This document shows positions 45,122 through 54,380 of a stretch of DNA of 64,000 nt, one piece after another. How positions within the stretch are numbered: the stretch's first letter is position 1; the number at the start of each line of letters is the position of its first letter. Under the pieces are notes generated by a model, which did not search any database, had not been told where the DNA came from, and saw only the letters and a list, made by a program, of their open reading frames with translations. The DNA is taken from the NCBI GenBank assembly GCA_013285425.1, contig CP053447.1:2176001-2240000 (forward strand), read 5' to 3'. The position numbers and the translations under genes were made by a program. Origin of the DNA: Ignavibacteriota bacterium. GTDB taxonomy: Bacteria; Bacteroidota; Ignavibacteria; Ignavibacteriales; Ignavibacteriaceae.

Positions 45122-46477
45122 TTAAATATGAAATGTTTCGTTAGCATATTTAGTCAATTCATCTCTGAACTTTGGATGCGCAATTGAAATAAGCGCTTTA
45201 GCCCGTTCCTGAATTGATTTTCCCCAAAGATTAACAGCACCATATTCAGTTACAACATAGTCAACATCACCTCTGGATGTAACTACACCGGCACCGGGCT
45301 TTAATGAAGGAACAATCCGGGAAATAGTATCATTTTTTGTAGTAGAAGGTAAAGCAATTATAGGTTTACCACCTTCTGATTTTGAAGCACCTCTTATAAA
45401 ATCAACTTGTCCGCCGATTCCTGAATAAAACCTAGTTCCTATCGAGTCGGAACAAACCTGTCCGGTTAAATCAACTTCAAGTGCAGAATTAATTGCAACC
45501 ATCTTATTATTTTTTGATATTATGAACGGATCGTTTACATACTCCTGCGGATGGAATTCAATTATCGGATTATTATCAATGAAATCATAAACCTTTTTAG
45601 TTCCTAAAACAAAACCTGCGATAATCTTTCCGGGATGCATAGTTTTCTTTTCACCATTGATTACTCCAGCTTCAACCAAGTCAATAATCCCGTCAGAAAA
45701 CATTTCAGTATGAATGCCAAGATCTTTTTTATCGTGCAGATATCTCATAACTGAATCGGGAATTGCACCTATACCCATCTGTAAAGTTGATCCGTCTTCA
45801 ATCAAACCTGCAACATTTCGTCCGATTTTATCAAACACTGCAAGCAGTTCAGGTGTTGCATCCGGGTCTACCTGCGGAAGCTCTTTAAGTTCTTCATCAT
45901 GCTCAACTATATAATTAATTTTATTGATATGAATAAAGCAATCACCCAATGTTCTCGGTTGATGTCTGTTTACTTGCGCAATAATAATTTTAGATTTTTC
46001 AGCAGGAGTTTTTATAGTACCAACATCAACACCATAACTGCAGAAACCATGTTCATCCGGCGGCGATACATTTAAAAGTGCAACATCAGTAGTAATTCTG
46101 CCTAACTTAAAAAGTAACGGAACCTCCGAAAGGAAGATTGGAATGAATTCAGACCTGCCTTCATTTACAGATTTTCTTGAATTAGCTCCGATAAAAAATG
46201 CTTTATGCTTAAAATGTTTTTCCATACCTGGCTGTAAATAAGGCAGTTCGCCAACAATTAAGATATGGTAAATCGTAATATCTTCAAGTTCATCTTTTCT
46301 TCTGACCAAAGCCCTTATCAATTCATTTGGTGCAGCACATCCTGGTTGTACAACAATTTTGTCACCTGATTTTATATGCTTTACTGCTTCATCAGAGCTG
46401 ACAAGCTTTTGGTTATATATCCTGAGAAGATTTGTAGGAATTGGATTTTTAATTTTTATTTCTTCTGTTTGTGTCAT
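45122..46477 (-). CDS. Acetyl-CoA hydrolase/CoA-transferase family protein
   Basis: A 451-residue class I CoA-transferase of the 4-hydroxybutyrate/acetate type. Seen are GDKIVVQPGCAAPNELIRAL near residue 38, LLNVSPPDEHGFCSYG near 133, LQMGIGAIPDSV near 230, the catalytic Glu in HTEMFSDGIIDL near 256, and GIGGQVDFIRGAS near 357. It moves CoA between an acyl-CoA and a free carboxylate, likely acetate or butyrate. Alanine dehydrogenase lies upstream on the same strand, so the pair may serve amino-acid catabolism. Confidence 0.9.
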   Translation of the reverse strand: MTQTEEIKIKNPIPTNLLRIYNQKLVSSDEAVKHIKSGDKIVVQPGCAAPNELIRALVRRKDELEDITIYHILIVGELPYLQPGMEKHFKHKAFFIGANSRKSVNEGRSEFIPIFLSEVPLLFKLGRITTDVALLNVSPPDEHGFCSYGVDVGTIKTPAEKSKIIIAQVNRHQPRTLGDCFIHINKINYIVEHDEELKELPQVDPDATPELLAVFDKIGRNVAGLIEDGSTLQMGIGAIPDSVMRYLHDKKDLGIHTEMFSDGIIDLVEAGVINGEKKTMHPGKIIAGFVLGTKKVYDFIDNNPIIEFHPQEYVNDPFIISKNNKMVAINSALEVDLTGQVCSDSIGTRFYSGIGGQVDFIRGASKSEGGKPIIALPSTTKNDTISRIVPSLKPGAGVVTSRGDVDYVVTEYGAVNLWGKSIQERAKALISIAHPKFRDELTKYANETFHI

Positions 46478-46514
46478 TTAATTTCTCTTAAATTCTTTTC
46501 AAAAAATATTCTAA

Positions 46515-47636
46515 CTAATTACTCGAAAACACATGTAATCTCCGATATTCAACATTAAATGTATGGGCGATTGCTTCATTACAACAATAGCCATTATAAG
46601 TACAAACTCCTTTTGATAAACCTGCATCTCCAATCAGTGCGTTTGACAATCCGTTTTCAGCAATATTTTGGATATAACCTAATGAAGCATTATTTAAACC
46701 ATAACTTGCAGTTCTTGCAACTGTAGCAGGCATATTTGGCACACAATAATGTATAACATCATGCAGTAAATAAACAGGATCGGATTGTGTGGTAATTCTG
46801 CTGGTTTCAATACAACCGCCCTGATCAATTGAAACATCAACAATCACACTTCCTTTTTTCATTTGCTTAACCATTTCTTCTGTAACCAGATTAGGTGCTT
46901 TTTCACCTTTAATTAAAACTGCTCCTATTAAAACATCGGCAAACTTAACTCCGCGTGAAATTGTGTACGGATTTGCCATTACGGTTGTAACTTTTTTCCT
47001 GAAGTTTAAATCAATATTTCTTAACCTGTTAAGATTTTTATCAATCACTATAACCTGGGCACCTCTTCCAACAGCAGCATTTGCAGCGGTTACGCCGACT
47101 ACACCGGCACCAAGAATAACAACGGCAGCAGGAGCAACGCCTGTAATACCTCCTAATAAAATTCCACGACCACCGGGTACAAAACTCTCTAAATATCTTT
47201 CAGCTTCCTGAATAGCTAATTGACCGGCTATTTCACTCATTGAATGGAGAACAGGCAATCTTTCATCTTCTTCAATCAGCTCATAACCGATTGCAGTAAT
47301 TTTTTTCTTTAACAGATTCTCAATTATATTTTTTTTGCCGATAGCCAGATGAAGGAATGAAAAAAGTATTTGATTCTCAACCAGCATTTCTGATTCTGCT
47401 TCAGACAGAGGGGCAACTTTAACAATAACTTCGGAACGGGCAAAAGCCTCTTCAGCACTATAAACAATATTTGCACCGGTTGTGCGATATTCTTCATCAC
47501 TAAAGTGGCTGCCTAAACCAGCACCGCTTTGAATAAAGACAGTGTGCCCAGCCCTTACTAAAGCATCTACTCCTGCAGGAGATAATGCAACTCTCTTTTC
47601 TTCATAAAGAGTTTCTTTTGGAATTCCAAATCTCAT
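46515..47636 (-). CDS. ald: Alanine dehydrogenase
   Basis: NAD-dependent deamination of L-alanine to pyruvate and ammonia. The 373-residue protein has MRFGIPKETLYEEKRVALSPAGV at the N-terminus, FSFLHLA near residue 93 with the active-site His, the Rossmann motif LGAGVVGVTAANAAVGRGA near 175, and DVSIDQGGCIETS near 268. The length is normal. It is followed on the same strand by the CoA-transferase gene. Confidence 0.95.
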   Translation of the reverse strand: MRFGIPKETLYEEKRVALSPAGVDALVRAGHTVFIQSGAGLGSHFSDEEYRTTGANIVYSAEEAFARSEVIVKVAPLSEAESEMLVENQILFSFLHLAIGKKNIIENLLKKKITAIGYELIEEDERLPVLHSMSEIAGQLAIQEAERYLESFVPGGRGILLGGITGVAPAAVVILGAGVVGVTAANAAVGRGAQVIVIDKNLNRLRNIDLNFRKKVTTVMANPYTISRGVKFADVLIGAVLIKGEKAPNLVTEEMVKQMKKGSVIVDVSIDQGGCIETSRITTQSDPVYLLHDVIHYCVPNMPATVARTASYGLNNASLGYIQNIAENGLSNALIGDAGLSKGVCTYNGYCCNEAIAHTFNVEYRRLHVFSSN

Positions 47637-47704
47637 CTAATTTTCTCTTTTTTTTATTTCAAAAATACCAACGGGTTACAAGATTAGCAATCAATTAAGA
47701 TTGT

Positions 47705-48655
47705 TTAAACAGGTGTTAATGGGGATTTTCCCAAAAGAACGGCGAAAATATTTTTAGCTGCGAGTAACGACATTTTATTTCTTGCTTCGTTTGTTGCGCT
47801 GCCAATATGCGGTAGTAATACTGCATTTTTCAGATTAAATAATTCTTTGTTTAATTTCGGTTCATTCTGATAAACATCAAATCCGGCTGCAAAGATCGCT
47901 TTTCGCTTTAACATCTTTATTAAGTATTCTTCATCCAGAACTTCACCCCGTGCGGTATTTACCAAAATAGCTTCTGGTTTTAATAGATTTAACATTTTCT
48001 GGTTTAATAAATTCTTTGTCTTGGCATTAAGAGGCAAGTGGAGAGAAATTATATCAGATTTTAGTAAGATTTGTCTTAAAGATAATTTCCTTGCGCTTAA
48101 TTGTCTTTCAAGATATTCATTTTTGCTGTTTGAGTAATACAGGATTTTGCAGCCAAAAGAATGCGCTCTTTTTGCTGTTTCAGTTCCTATTCTTCCGGCT
48201 CCTAAAATTCCGAAATATTTATTTCGCAATTCAACACCTAATAAAAGTTTAGGTTTCCAGCCGGCAAATTTTTTCTCTCTTACAAATTTTTCAGATTCAA
48301 GAATCCTTCGTGCACAAGTAAGAACTAAAGCAATAGCTAAATCAGCCGTTGAATCAGTAAGTACATCGGGAGTGTTAGTTACTATTATACCCTTACTTTT
48401 TGCATAATCAACATCAATGTTATTAAAGCCGACAGCGTAATTGGCAATAACTTTACATCTTTTCATTGAGTCAATAACTTCTTTATCAATCTTATCGGTT
48501 AACAAAGAAATTATTCCATCACAATTTTTAACTGATTTAAGTAATTGATTACGTTTAATCGGTTCATCTTTTTTATAAACAGAAACATCAAACCCTTTTT
48601 TCTGAAGAAGGGATATTCCTGTTTCAGGTATTTCTCTTGTAATAAATACTTTCAC
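47705..48655 (-). CDS. D-2-hydroxyacid dehydrogenase (glyoxylate/hydroxypyruvate reductase type)
   Basis: A 316-residue NAD(P)-dependent reductase of the GhrB/GyaR group. Rossmann motif LGAGRIGTETAKRA near residue 150, then INTARGEVLDEEYL-like VNTARGEVLDEEYL near 230 with the catalytic Arg, a Glu in YQNEPKLN near 262, and LLPHIGSAT near 280 with the catalytic His. The likely substrate is glyoxylate or hydroxypyruvate. It starts 3 bases after the SpmAB gene stop on the same strand. Confidence 0.88.
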   Translation of the reverse strand: MKVFITREIPETGISLLQKKGFDVSVYKKDEPIKRNQLLKSVKNCDGIISLLTDKIDKEVIDSMKRCKVIANYAVGFNNIDVDYAKSKGIIVTNTPDVLTDSTADLAIALVLTCARRILESEKFVREKKFAGWKPKLLLGVELRNKYFGILGAGRIGTETAKRAHSFGCKILYYSNSKNEYLERQLSARKLSLRQILLKSDIISLHLPLNAKTKNLLNQKMLNLLKPEAILVNTARGEVLDEEYLIKMLKRKAIFAAGFDVYQNEPKLNKELFNLKNAVLLPHIGSATNEARNKMSLLAAKNIFAVLLGKSPLTPV

Positions 48656-48658
48656 CTA

Positions 48659-50284
48659 TCAGCCGAATAAAAGCTTAACTATAAATAAGGCACCTAATGC
48701 ACCAGCTACATCAGCCAACAAACCAGCAGGTAAAGCATGTCTAGTATTTTTAACATTAACAGCGCCAAAATAAACAGCAAGGACATAAAAAGTAGTCTCT
48801 GAACTTCCAAAAAAAGTTGAAACTAAAATTCCTATAAAAGAGTCGGGTCCATAAACTGACATCGTTTCAGCCATTACACCAAGAGAACCACTGCCTGAAA
48901 GCGGCCGCATAAGTGCCATTGGCAGAGCTTCGGCAGGCATTCCAATCGGATCAGTAATAATTCTTAAAACAGGAATCAGCCAGTTATCCATTGCTCCGCC
49001 AGCTCTGAAAATAGCAATAGCAACCAACATCGCAACTAAATATGGAATAATTCTGATTGCAATATTAAATCCTTCTTTAGCACCTTCAACAAATTGTTCA
49101 TATACTCTTACTTTTTTAATTGCGCCATAACCGATAAAAACAAAAATCAGAAGAGGAATTGCCAAGGTTGAAACTGTTGTTATTAAATCCTTAAAAAAAG
49201 TTGGTGGAAGAAAACTGAAAAGAGAACCAATTGATTGGGATAATCCAGTTGAAAATGTAAGTACTATAATGGTTATGAGTGAAATTACAGTAATTAAAAA
49301 TTTAATATTACTTTTTAACCAATCACCAAATCCTCCTTTTTTAATCGGAAATTTTTCAAACAACTTTGCAACTGTAATTCCGGTAATTGTAGCACAAGTA
49401 GAACCAAAAAGCGATGTGGCGATAATAATTGTTGGATCCGAACTACCAGCAGCAGCACGAACAGCAATTGCAGTTGCCGGTATAAAGGTCATTCCGGCAG
49501 TATTGATTGCCAGAAAAGTTACCATTGAATTTGTAGCGGTTCCTTTGTTGGGATTAAGTTTATCAAGCTCTTCCATTGCTTTTAAACCAAATGGAGTTGC
49601 TGCATTTCCAAGCCCAAGCATATTAGCCGAGATATTCATAACCATTGATCCTATTGCTGGATGATCATGTGGAATTTCGGGAAATAATCTCTTTGTGATT
49701 GGTTTTAAAACATTTGCGATGATTTTAATCAGCCCGGCATCTTCCGCAACTTTCATTACTCCTAACCAGAGAGCCATGATACCTATCAAACCAAGTGCAA
49801 TTTCAACTGCTGTCTGCGCAATTTTAATTGCATCATTAGTTACTTTTTTCATCTCAATGAAGGTAATCTTTTCAAAATAGACATTTGCTAAGAAAGTAAC
49901 TGAATCCACTTGTGATGTAATAACAGCATTAGCAATCAAATCATTATCTTTACCAGAAGCACCTGCAATCGTTTGTAAATATTTTGGATCAGATTTATCA
50001 ATCGAAAGATATAACTGAATTGATTTTTTATCGGATGAGAATGATCCTACACCTTTAATTATAATTTCTGATTTCTCTTGGTTGTCAGAAAACTTTTTGT
50101 AATTATCAGTCGTTATCTTTAATTCTAAACCAAAATTTGAATTGTTACCAGCGCTTGCCATTTGAACGGCTGCACTAAGGGGCACGTTATTTTTGTAAGT
50201 GTTGTTAGAAATATCACTAATATCTACAAAGAGAGCTGAAGCTATTCCAAGAAAGAGTAAAGCAAGCCAGACATAATTTAACAA
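48659..50284 (-). CDS. Fused SpmA-SpmB-like nucleoside-recognition membrane protein
   Basis: A 541-residue membrane protein joining two Gate/nucleoside-recognition domains that are separate SpmA and SpmB proteins in Bacillus. The first half has MVMNISANMLGLGNAATPFGLKAMEEL near residue 215, the second has LPMALMRPLSGSGSLGVMAE near 460 and GSSETTFYVLAVYFG near 493. Residues 35-140, between the first membrane segment and the rest, form a soluble insert. The function is unclear; Spm proteins are linked to spore cortex in Bacillus, but this genome need not sporulate. It starts at TTG, 50284, with GGAG at good distance. Confidence 0.83.
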   Translation of the reverse strand: MLNYVWLALLFLGIASALFVDISDISNNTYKNNVPLSAAVQMASAGNNSNFGLELKITTDNYKKFSDNQEKSEIIIKGVGSFSSDKKSIQLYLSIDKSDPKYLQTIAGASGKDNDLIANAVITSQVDSVTFLANVYFEKITFIEMKKVTNDAIKIAQTAVEIALGLIGIMALWLGVMKVAEDAGLIKIIANVLKPITKRLFPEIPHDHPAIGSMVMNISANMLGLGNAATPFGLKAMEELDKLNPNKGTATNSMVTFLAINTAGMTFIPATAIAVRAAAGSSDPTIIIATSLFGSTCATITGITVAKLFEKFPIKKGGFGDWLKSNIKFLITVISLITIIVLTFSTGLSQSIGSLFSFLPPTFFKDLITTVSTLAIPLLIFVFIGYGAIKKVRVYEQFVEGAKEGFNIAIRIIPYLVAMLVAIAIFRAGGAMDNWLIPVLRIITDPIGMPAEALPMALMRPLSGSGSLGVMAETMSVYGPDSFIGILVSTFFGSSETTFYVLAVYFGAVNVKNTRHALPAGLLADVAGALGALFIVKLLFG

Positions 50285-50328
50285 ATTAATTCTCCGGATT
50301 TATTAGAAGAGTTTTATTTAGAAATAAT

Positions 50329-50787
50329 TTAATTGCCTTCTTCAATTAAAGCCTTAATCTCATTTGAATCAAGAATAACGGGTATAAGATTTTCATCAAT
50401 TTTATAATTTTCTGCCTTTTCTGATGCAGAGTATTTTGATCGGTATAATTCTTTAATCTGTTCAGCAAGTTTAACATCATCAACTTCTTTTATCTCACCA
50501 TTAATTGTTATGTAAGAGAGTTTGTAAGTAAGTCCTGCCGATTTAGCATTAACTTTTTCTTCTGACAGAATAGTAAAACTTCCTAACGAACCATATTTAA
50601 TATGTACATAATTTTCATCTGTTGTATCAAGATAAGTATAAATATTTTTATCCAGATAAATAAAATTGCAGCCAAACTGCATTAACTTTTCTATCGCAAG
50701 ATGAATACACAATACACCGGAACGGGCTTTTTTGATTTGCTCTTCTATTTCTTCAATGTCTCTTAATTGTGTTAATTGTTTTTTCAT
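50329..50787 (-). CDS. Small protein, possibly a flavin-reductase-like split barrel
   Basis: A 152-residue cytoplasmic protein. The segment ARSGVLCIHLAIEKLMQFGCNFIYLDKNIYTYLDTTDENYVHIKYGSLGSFTILS has the strand order seen in pyridoxamine-phosphate-oxidase-like FMN-binding split barrels, but no diagnostic motif is firm. The C-terminal 60 residues are charged and helical. I start at the ATG at 50787 rather than an upstream TTG. It sits between the AddA-like and SpmAB genes on the same strand. No function is assigned. Confidence 0.55.
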   Translation of the reverse strand: MKKQLTQLRDIEEIEEQIKKARSGVLCIHLAIEKLMQFGCNFIYLDKNIYTYLDTTDENYVHIKYGSLGSFTILSEEKVNAKSAGLTYKLSYITINGEIKEVDDVKLAEQIKELYRSKYSASEKAENYKIDENLIPVILDSNEIKALIEEGN

Positions 50788-50804
50788 ATTCAGCAACTTC
50801 TTAT

Positions 50805-53800
50805 TTAGTTAATTATACATTTGTTTGTAGAATCAGAAAATGAACAGAACCTGCAATGAGGCAAATTCTTATCAAATTTTTTGTTTCTGATATTTAGAAT
50901 AATCTCTTGAATTTCCTTTTCAAGGGATTCTAATTCTCCTTTCGGATATCTGATAGAAACTATATTATCAGGATGTTTTACAAATATCAAATTTCCCTCA
51001 AATATCTCAAAATCACTAAATAATCTACTGGAAATATATAAATAAAATTTCAATTGCATTAAATAATATTCAGCATGTTTTTTTATTTCTTTCGACTCAA
51101 TATTATCAGTTTTATAATCACAAATAATAATTTTGTTTTTATCAAATATTATCCGGTCAGTTATTCCGTGCAAAAAATAATCGTTCTCTTTAATATAAAT
51201 CTCAAATTCATTTTTATATGAGGGTATGCTAAGATAATTATTAGCAAAATCGGACTGCTGTAATCTTTTCAGATCATCTTTTAAAATATCTGAATACTTT
51301 TCTAAATCATTAATAGTTTTATATGAATTAAGAAATTCATCTAACTCATCATATCTTAGATTTTTTTCCATACAACTATGAAACATTTTTCCGTATAGAG
51401 CTGAATCAAAATCCAAAGAAATGTTTTTATCCGGTTCTTTTAAATTTTCATCAATCAGATCATCTGAATCATCCGAAGAGAATTCCTCAGACTCTTCCTC
51501 TATTATTTGCTCACTTATCTGTGTATGCTGCAGGGAATTAAGTTTTGAAAAACCCGCTTCATAAGTTAAGTAATATTTAAGAGGACATTGATTATAAATT
51601 GATACTTTAGAAGCTGATATGATCTCTAATTTTTCATTTGAGTAAAGTCCTTCGGTAGAAATCTTCAGTGCAGTTAATTTTTTTTCTGTGGTATCAGCTT
51701 GTATTTCAATGTCTTCAATTTCTTTTTGTATATCAATTTCGAGATTAAATTTATTTGCTTCGCTTACATATCCGTCTTCTTCTTGTTTAAGATATTTTAA
51801 CTCCTCAGATATACTAATCTTCTCCGATTTGAAATCTGCATTTAATCCGAAACCAATTAATGATAAAAAGGAATTTTTGTCTAATGCTTTATCTTTTTTT
51901 ATCGTGCCGGATATATATATCCGGTCCATTGCCCTTGTTACTGCTACATACAAAAGTCTCTTTAATTCTGCATAATCTCTCTTCTCAGTCATAAAATTAT
52001 AAAGACCGACTACCGGAGCTGAATAATATTCATCAAAATACTTGTCATTTTTTGGAAGTCTGGTTAGCAAACCAAATGTTTTATCAATAACTACTTCCCC
52101 TGTTTTGGCTGTTGACCGCTGACTAACTTCTTCTGTTTTATATAAGAAAACAACCGGAAACTCAAGACCTTTAGCCTGATGAATTGTCATCAGCTTAACT
52201 GAGTCGGTATCAGCAATTCCAGATGCCTGTGCTTCATCCAATGATTCATTAATTGCATCTTTAAGATAACTGATAAAATCGTAAAGATTTCTGAATCCGG
52301 TAGCATTAAAATTCCGGGCAATACTAATTAGCTTAAAAACATTAGCAGTTTCCTGGTTTCCATCTATCTTTGATGAAAGAGCTGCCATATATTCATTATC
52401 AGTAATAAGCTTCTCGATTAATTGAGAAATGGTAAGTGAATTACACACTGCCAGATTTTCTGTTAATATGTTAACAACAGTGTTCAATCCACTTTCTTTA
52501 GAGAAACTATTTAATCTTTCCCAAAAACTTCTGCCGCTTTGCAGTGATATTTTATATAAATCACTGTCACTTACATTAAAAAAAGGTGATCTTAAAACCC
52601 CAACTAATGCGGTATTATTATTTCTATCGGATAAAAACAATAAGTAATTGAAAATATCACTAATAGATTGCCTTTGATAAAACCCTCTTCCTCCGACAAT
52701 TGTATATGGGATTTGATTGGTAATTAATTCTTTTTCCAGTTTTTCAAAGTGCTTTCGTTTACGGACAAGAATGGTAAAATTCGAATAGCTGTAATTTGAT
52801 TGATTTTTTACATGCTTTATTTTCCTGATTATCATTTGCTCTTCAGTAATTTCAGATTCTGAATCTTCAACATTAATCAGAAATCCAACCTTACCTTTAA
52901 CATTTTCTTTGCGGGCACATATCAGATCAGCAGCATTAACTTCTCCAAATAATTCAACAGGATCTTTGAAGATCTTTCTGAAAATATGATTACAGAACAC
53001 ACATATTTCCGGGCTCATTCTAAAACTATCCGGCAGGACTAATAAATTATTCTTACTGCTTGCTTTTTTAATATCATTCCGGGTAAGATTAAATATTTCA
53101 ATTTCTGCATCCCTGAATTTATAAATACTCTGTTTTTCATCACCAACAATAAACAGATTACCTTTCTTCAGATAATCAAGCAGTGGTAAAAAAATCTGAT
53201 ATTGAATTTCATTTGTATCCTGAAATTCATCCACCATTATTAGTTTGTATTTTTCTGCAAGTTCATCCTGTACAGTTGGATTTTGAAGAAGCTGCTTTAC
53301 ATAAAGTAATATATCCTCATAGTCGATAAAACCTTCTGCTTTCTTTTTTCCTTCATAAGTTTGTAAGCTGTTATCAAATACTTTTAATAATTTTATACCA
53401 AATTCTGCAAGTTTAATTTCAATATTATCTTTTTCTTCAACTATGTTAAATTTTTGAATGTCTGAAAAAATATCTTCAACTATACTTACTTCTTCAGTAA
53501 GTATTTCATTTTTTACCTTACTTAGATATCCGCGTTTTTTTATCGTTAAATTAGTGGTAAAGATCAGCAATCTGATCTGATCTAATAATAAAATAATTTT
53601 GTCTGATGATTTGCTCTCTTGCAGTACTGTAAGTATTGGAGATAACTGTTTAGCAGCCTCGTTCTCGGAATCAGAGTCCAACACTTTGCTGTTAATTTTT
53701 TGTAAATAATTTAAAAATATTTCTTTAATTCCATTCCAAATCTGATCGAAATATTCCTGAAAAGTTTTATTGAAGTAATCTTTTATTTCAGATTTACTCT

Positions 53801-54377
53801 GTAAATAAATTTTTTCCTGCAGTACCTGAACATTTTTTCTGTCTGATATAAGTTTTACAACCTGTTTTAACAGTCTGTTTTTTGAGCCAAGGATCCTGAT
53901 AAGTTCTTTAACCTCCTCAGCAGTTGTCAGATCATTAAAACTTTTTTTAATACTTTCCTCTACCGAAAGTTCAATTAATTCCTGCGATAAGTTTTCATCA
54001 ATAGGGATAAACCTTGCGTCTAAATTCGATTCAACCGGATAATCTCTTAATATGTTTATACAAAACGAGTGTATTGTAGAAATGTTTGCGGAAACAAGTT
54101 GTCTTCTTATTTTTTCTGCTCTTACCTGTTCTTTTTTATCTGAGCAGGTGTTTATGTAAGTATCAATGAAGCTGGATATTCTGTTGTATAATTCACTCGC
54201 CGCTTTATCAGTAAAAGTAATTGCAGCAATACCGGATATATCAAGCTTGTCCTCTAAAAGTGCACTTAAATACCTTCTGGCAAGCACAAATGTTTTACCG
54301 GATCCGGCATTAGCAGTTAGGGCTAAGTTCCCTTTTGTATTAAGTGCTAATTCCTGATTAGGTGTAAGTTTGTTCAT
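50805..54377 (-). CDS. UvrD/AddA-like helicase-nuclease with C-terminal cysteine cluster
   Basis: A 1190-residue superfamily 1 helicase joined to a PD-(D/E)XK nuclease, for double-strand-break end processing. Walker A is TANAGSGKTFVLARR at residues 21-35, motif II is MVDEFQDTNEIQ near 380, motif V is LMTIHQAKGLEFP near 735 and motif VI is LLYVAVTRAMDRIY near 805. The nuclease has ITDRIIFDKNKIIICDYKTD near 1090. A cysteine in YNQCPLKYYL and a terminal C-x2-C-x8-C could hold an iron-sulfur cluster, as in AddB and Cas4. No AddB gene is next to it. It lies directly after the giant kinase gene. Confidence 0.88.
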   Translation of the reverse strand: MNKLTPNQELALNTKGNLALTANAGSGKTFVLARRYLSALLEDKLDISGIAAITFTDKAASELYNRISSFIDTYINTCSDKKEQVRAEKIRRQLVSANISTIHSFCINILRDYPVESNLDARFIPIDENLSQELIELSVEESIKKSFNDLTTAEEVKELIRILGSKNRLLKQVVKLISDRKNVQVLQEKIYLQSKSEIKDYFNKTFQEYFDQIWNGIKEIFLNYLQKINSKVLDSDSENEAAKQLSPILTVLQESKSSDKIILLLDQIRLLIFTTNLTIKKRGYLSKVKNEILTEEVSIVEDIFSDIQKFNIVEEKDNIEIKLAEFGIKLLKVFDNSLQTYEGKKKAEGFIDYEDILLYVKQLLQNPTVQDELAEKYKLIMVDEFQDTNEIQYQIFLPLLDYLKKGNLFIVGDEKQSIYKFRDAEIEIFNLTRNDIKKASSKNNLLVLPDSFRMSPEICVFCNHIFRKIFKDPVELFGEVNAADLICARKENVKGKVGFLINVEDSESEITEEQMIIRKIKHVKNQSNYSYSNFTILVRKRKHFEKLEKELITNQIPYTIVGGRGFYQRQSISDIFNYLLFLSDRNNNTALVGVLRSPFFNVSDSDLYKISLQSGRSFWERLNSFSKESGLNTVVNILTENLAVCNSLTISQLIEKLITDNEYMAALSSKIDGNQETANVFKLISIARNFNATGFRNLYDFISYLKDAINESLDEAQASGIADTDSVKLMTIHQAKGLEFPVVFLYKTEEVSQRSTAKTGEVVIDKTFGLLTRLPKNDKYFDEYYSAPVVGLYNFMTEKRDYAELKRLLYVAVTRAMDRIYISGTIKKDKALDKNSFLSLIGFGLNADFKSEKISISEELKYLKQEEDGYVSEANKFNLEIDIQKEIEDIEIQADTTEKKLTALKISTEGLYSNEKLEIISASKVSIYNQCPLKYYLTYEAGFSKLNSLQHTQISEQIIEEESEEFSSDDSDDLIDENLKEPDKNISLDFDSALYGKMFHSCMEKNLRYDELDEFLNSYKTINDLEKYSDILKDDLKRLQQSDFANNYLSIPSYKNEFEIYIKENDYFLHGITDRIIFDKNKIIICDYKTDNIESKEIKKHAEYYLMQLKFYLYISSRLFSDFEIFEGNLIFVKHPDNIVSIRYPKGELESLEKEIQEIILNIRNKKFDKNLPHCRFCSFSDSTNKCIIN

Positions 54378-54380
54378 TTG

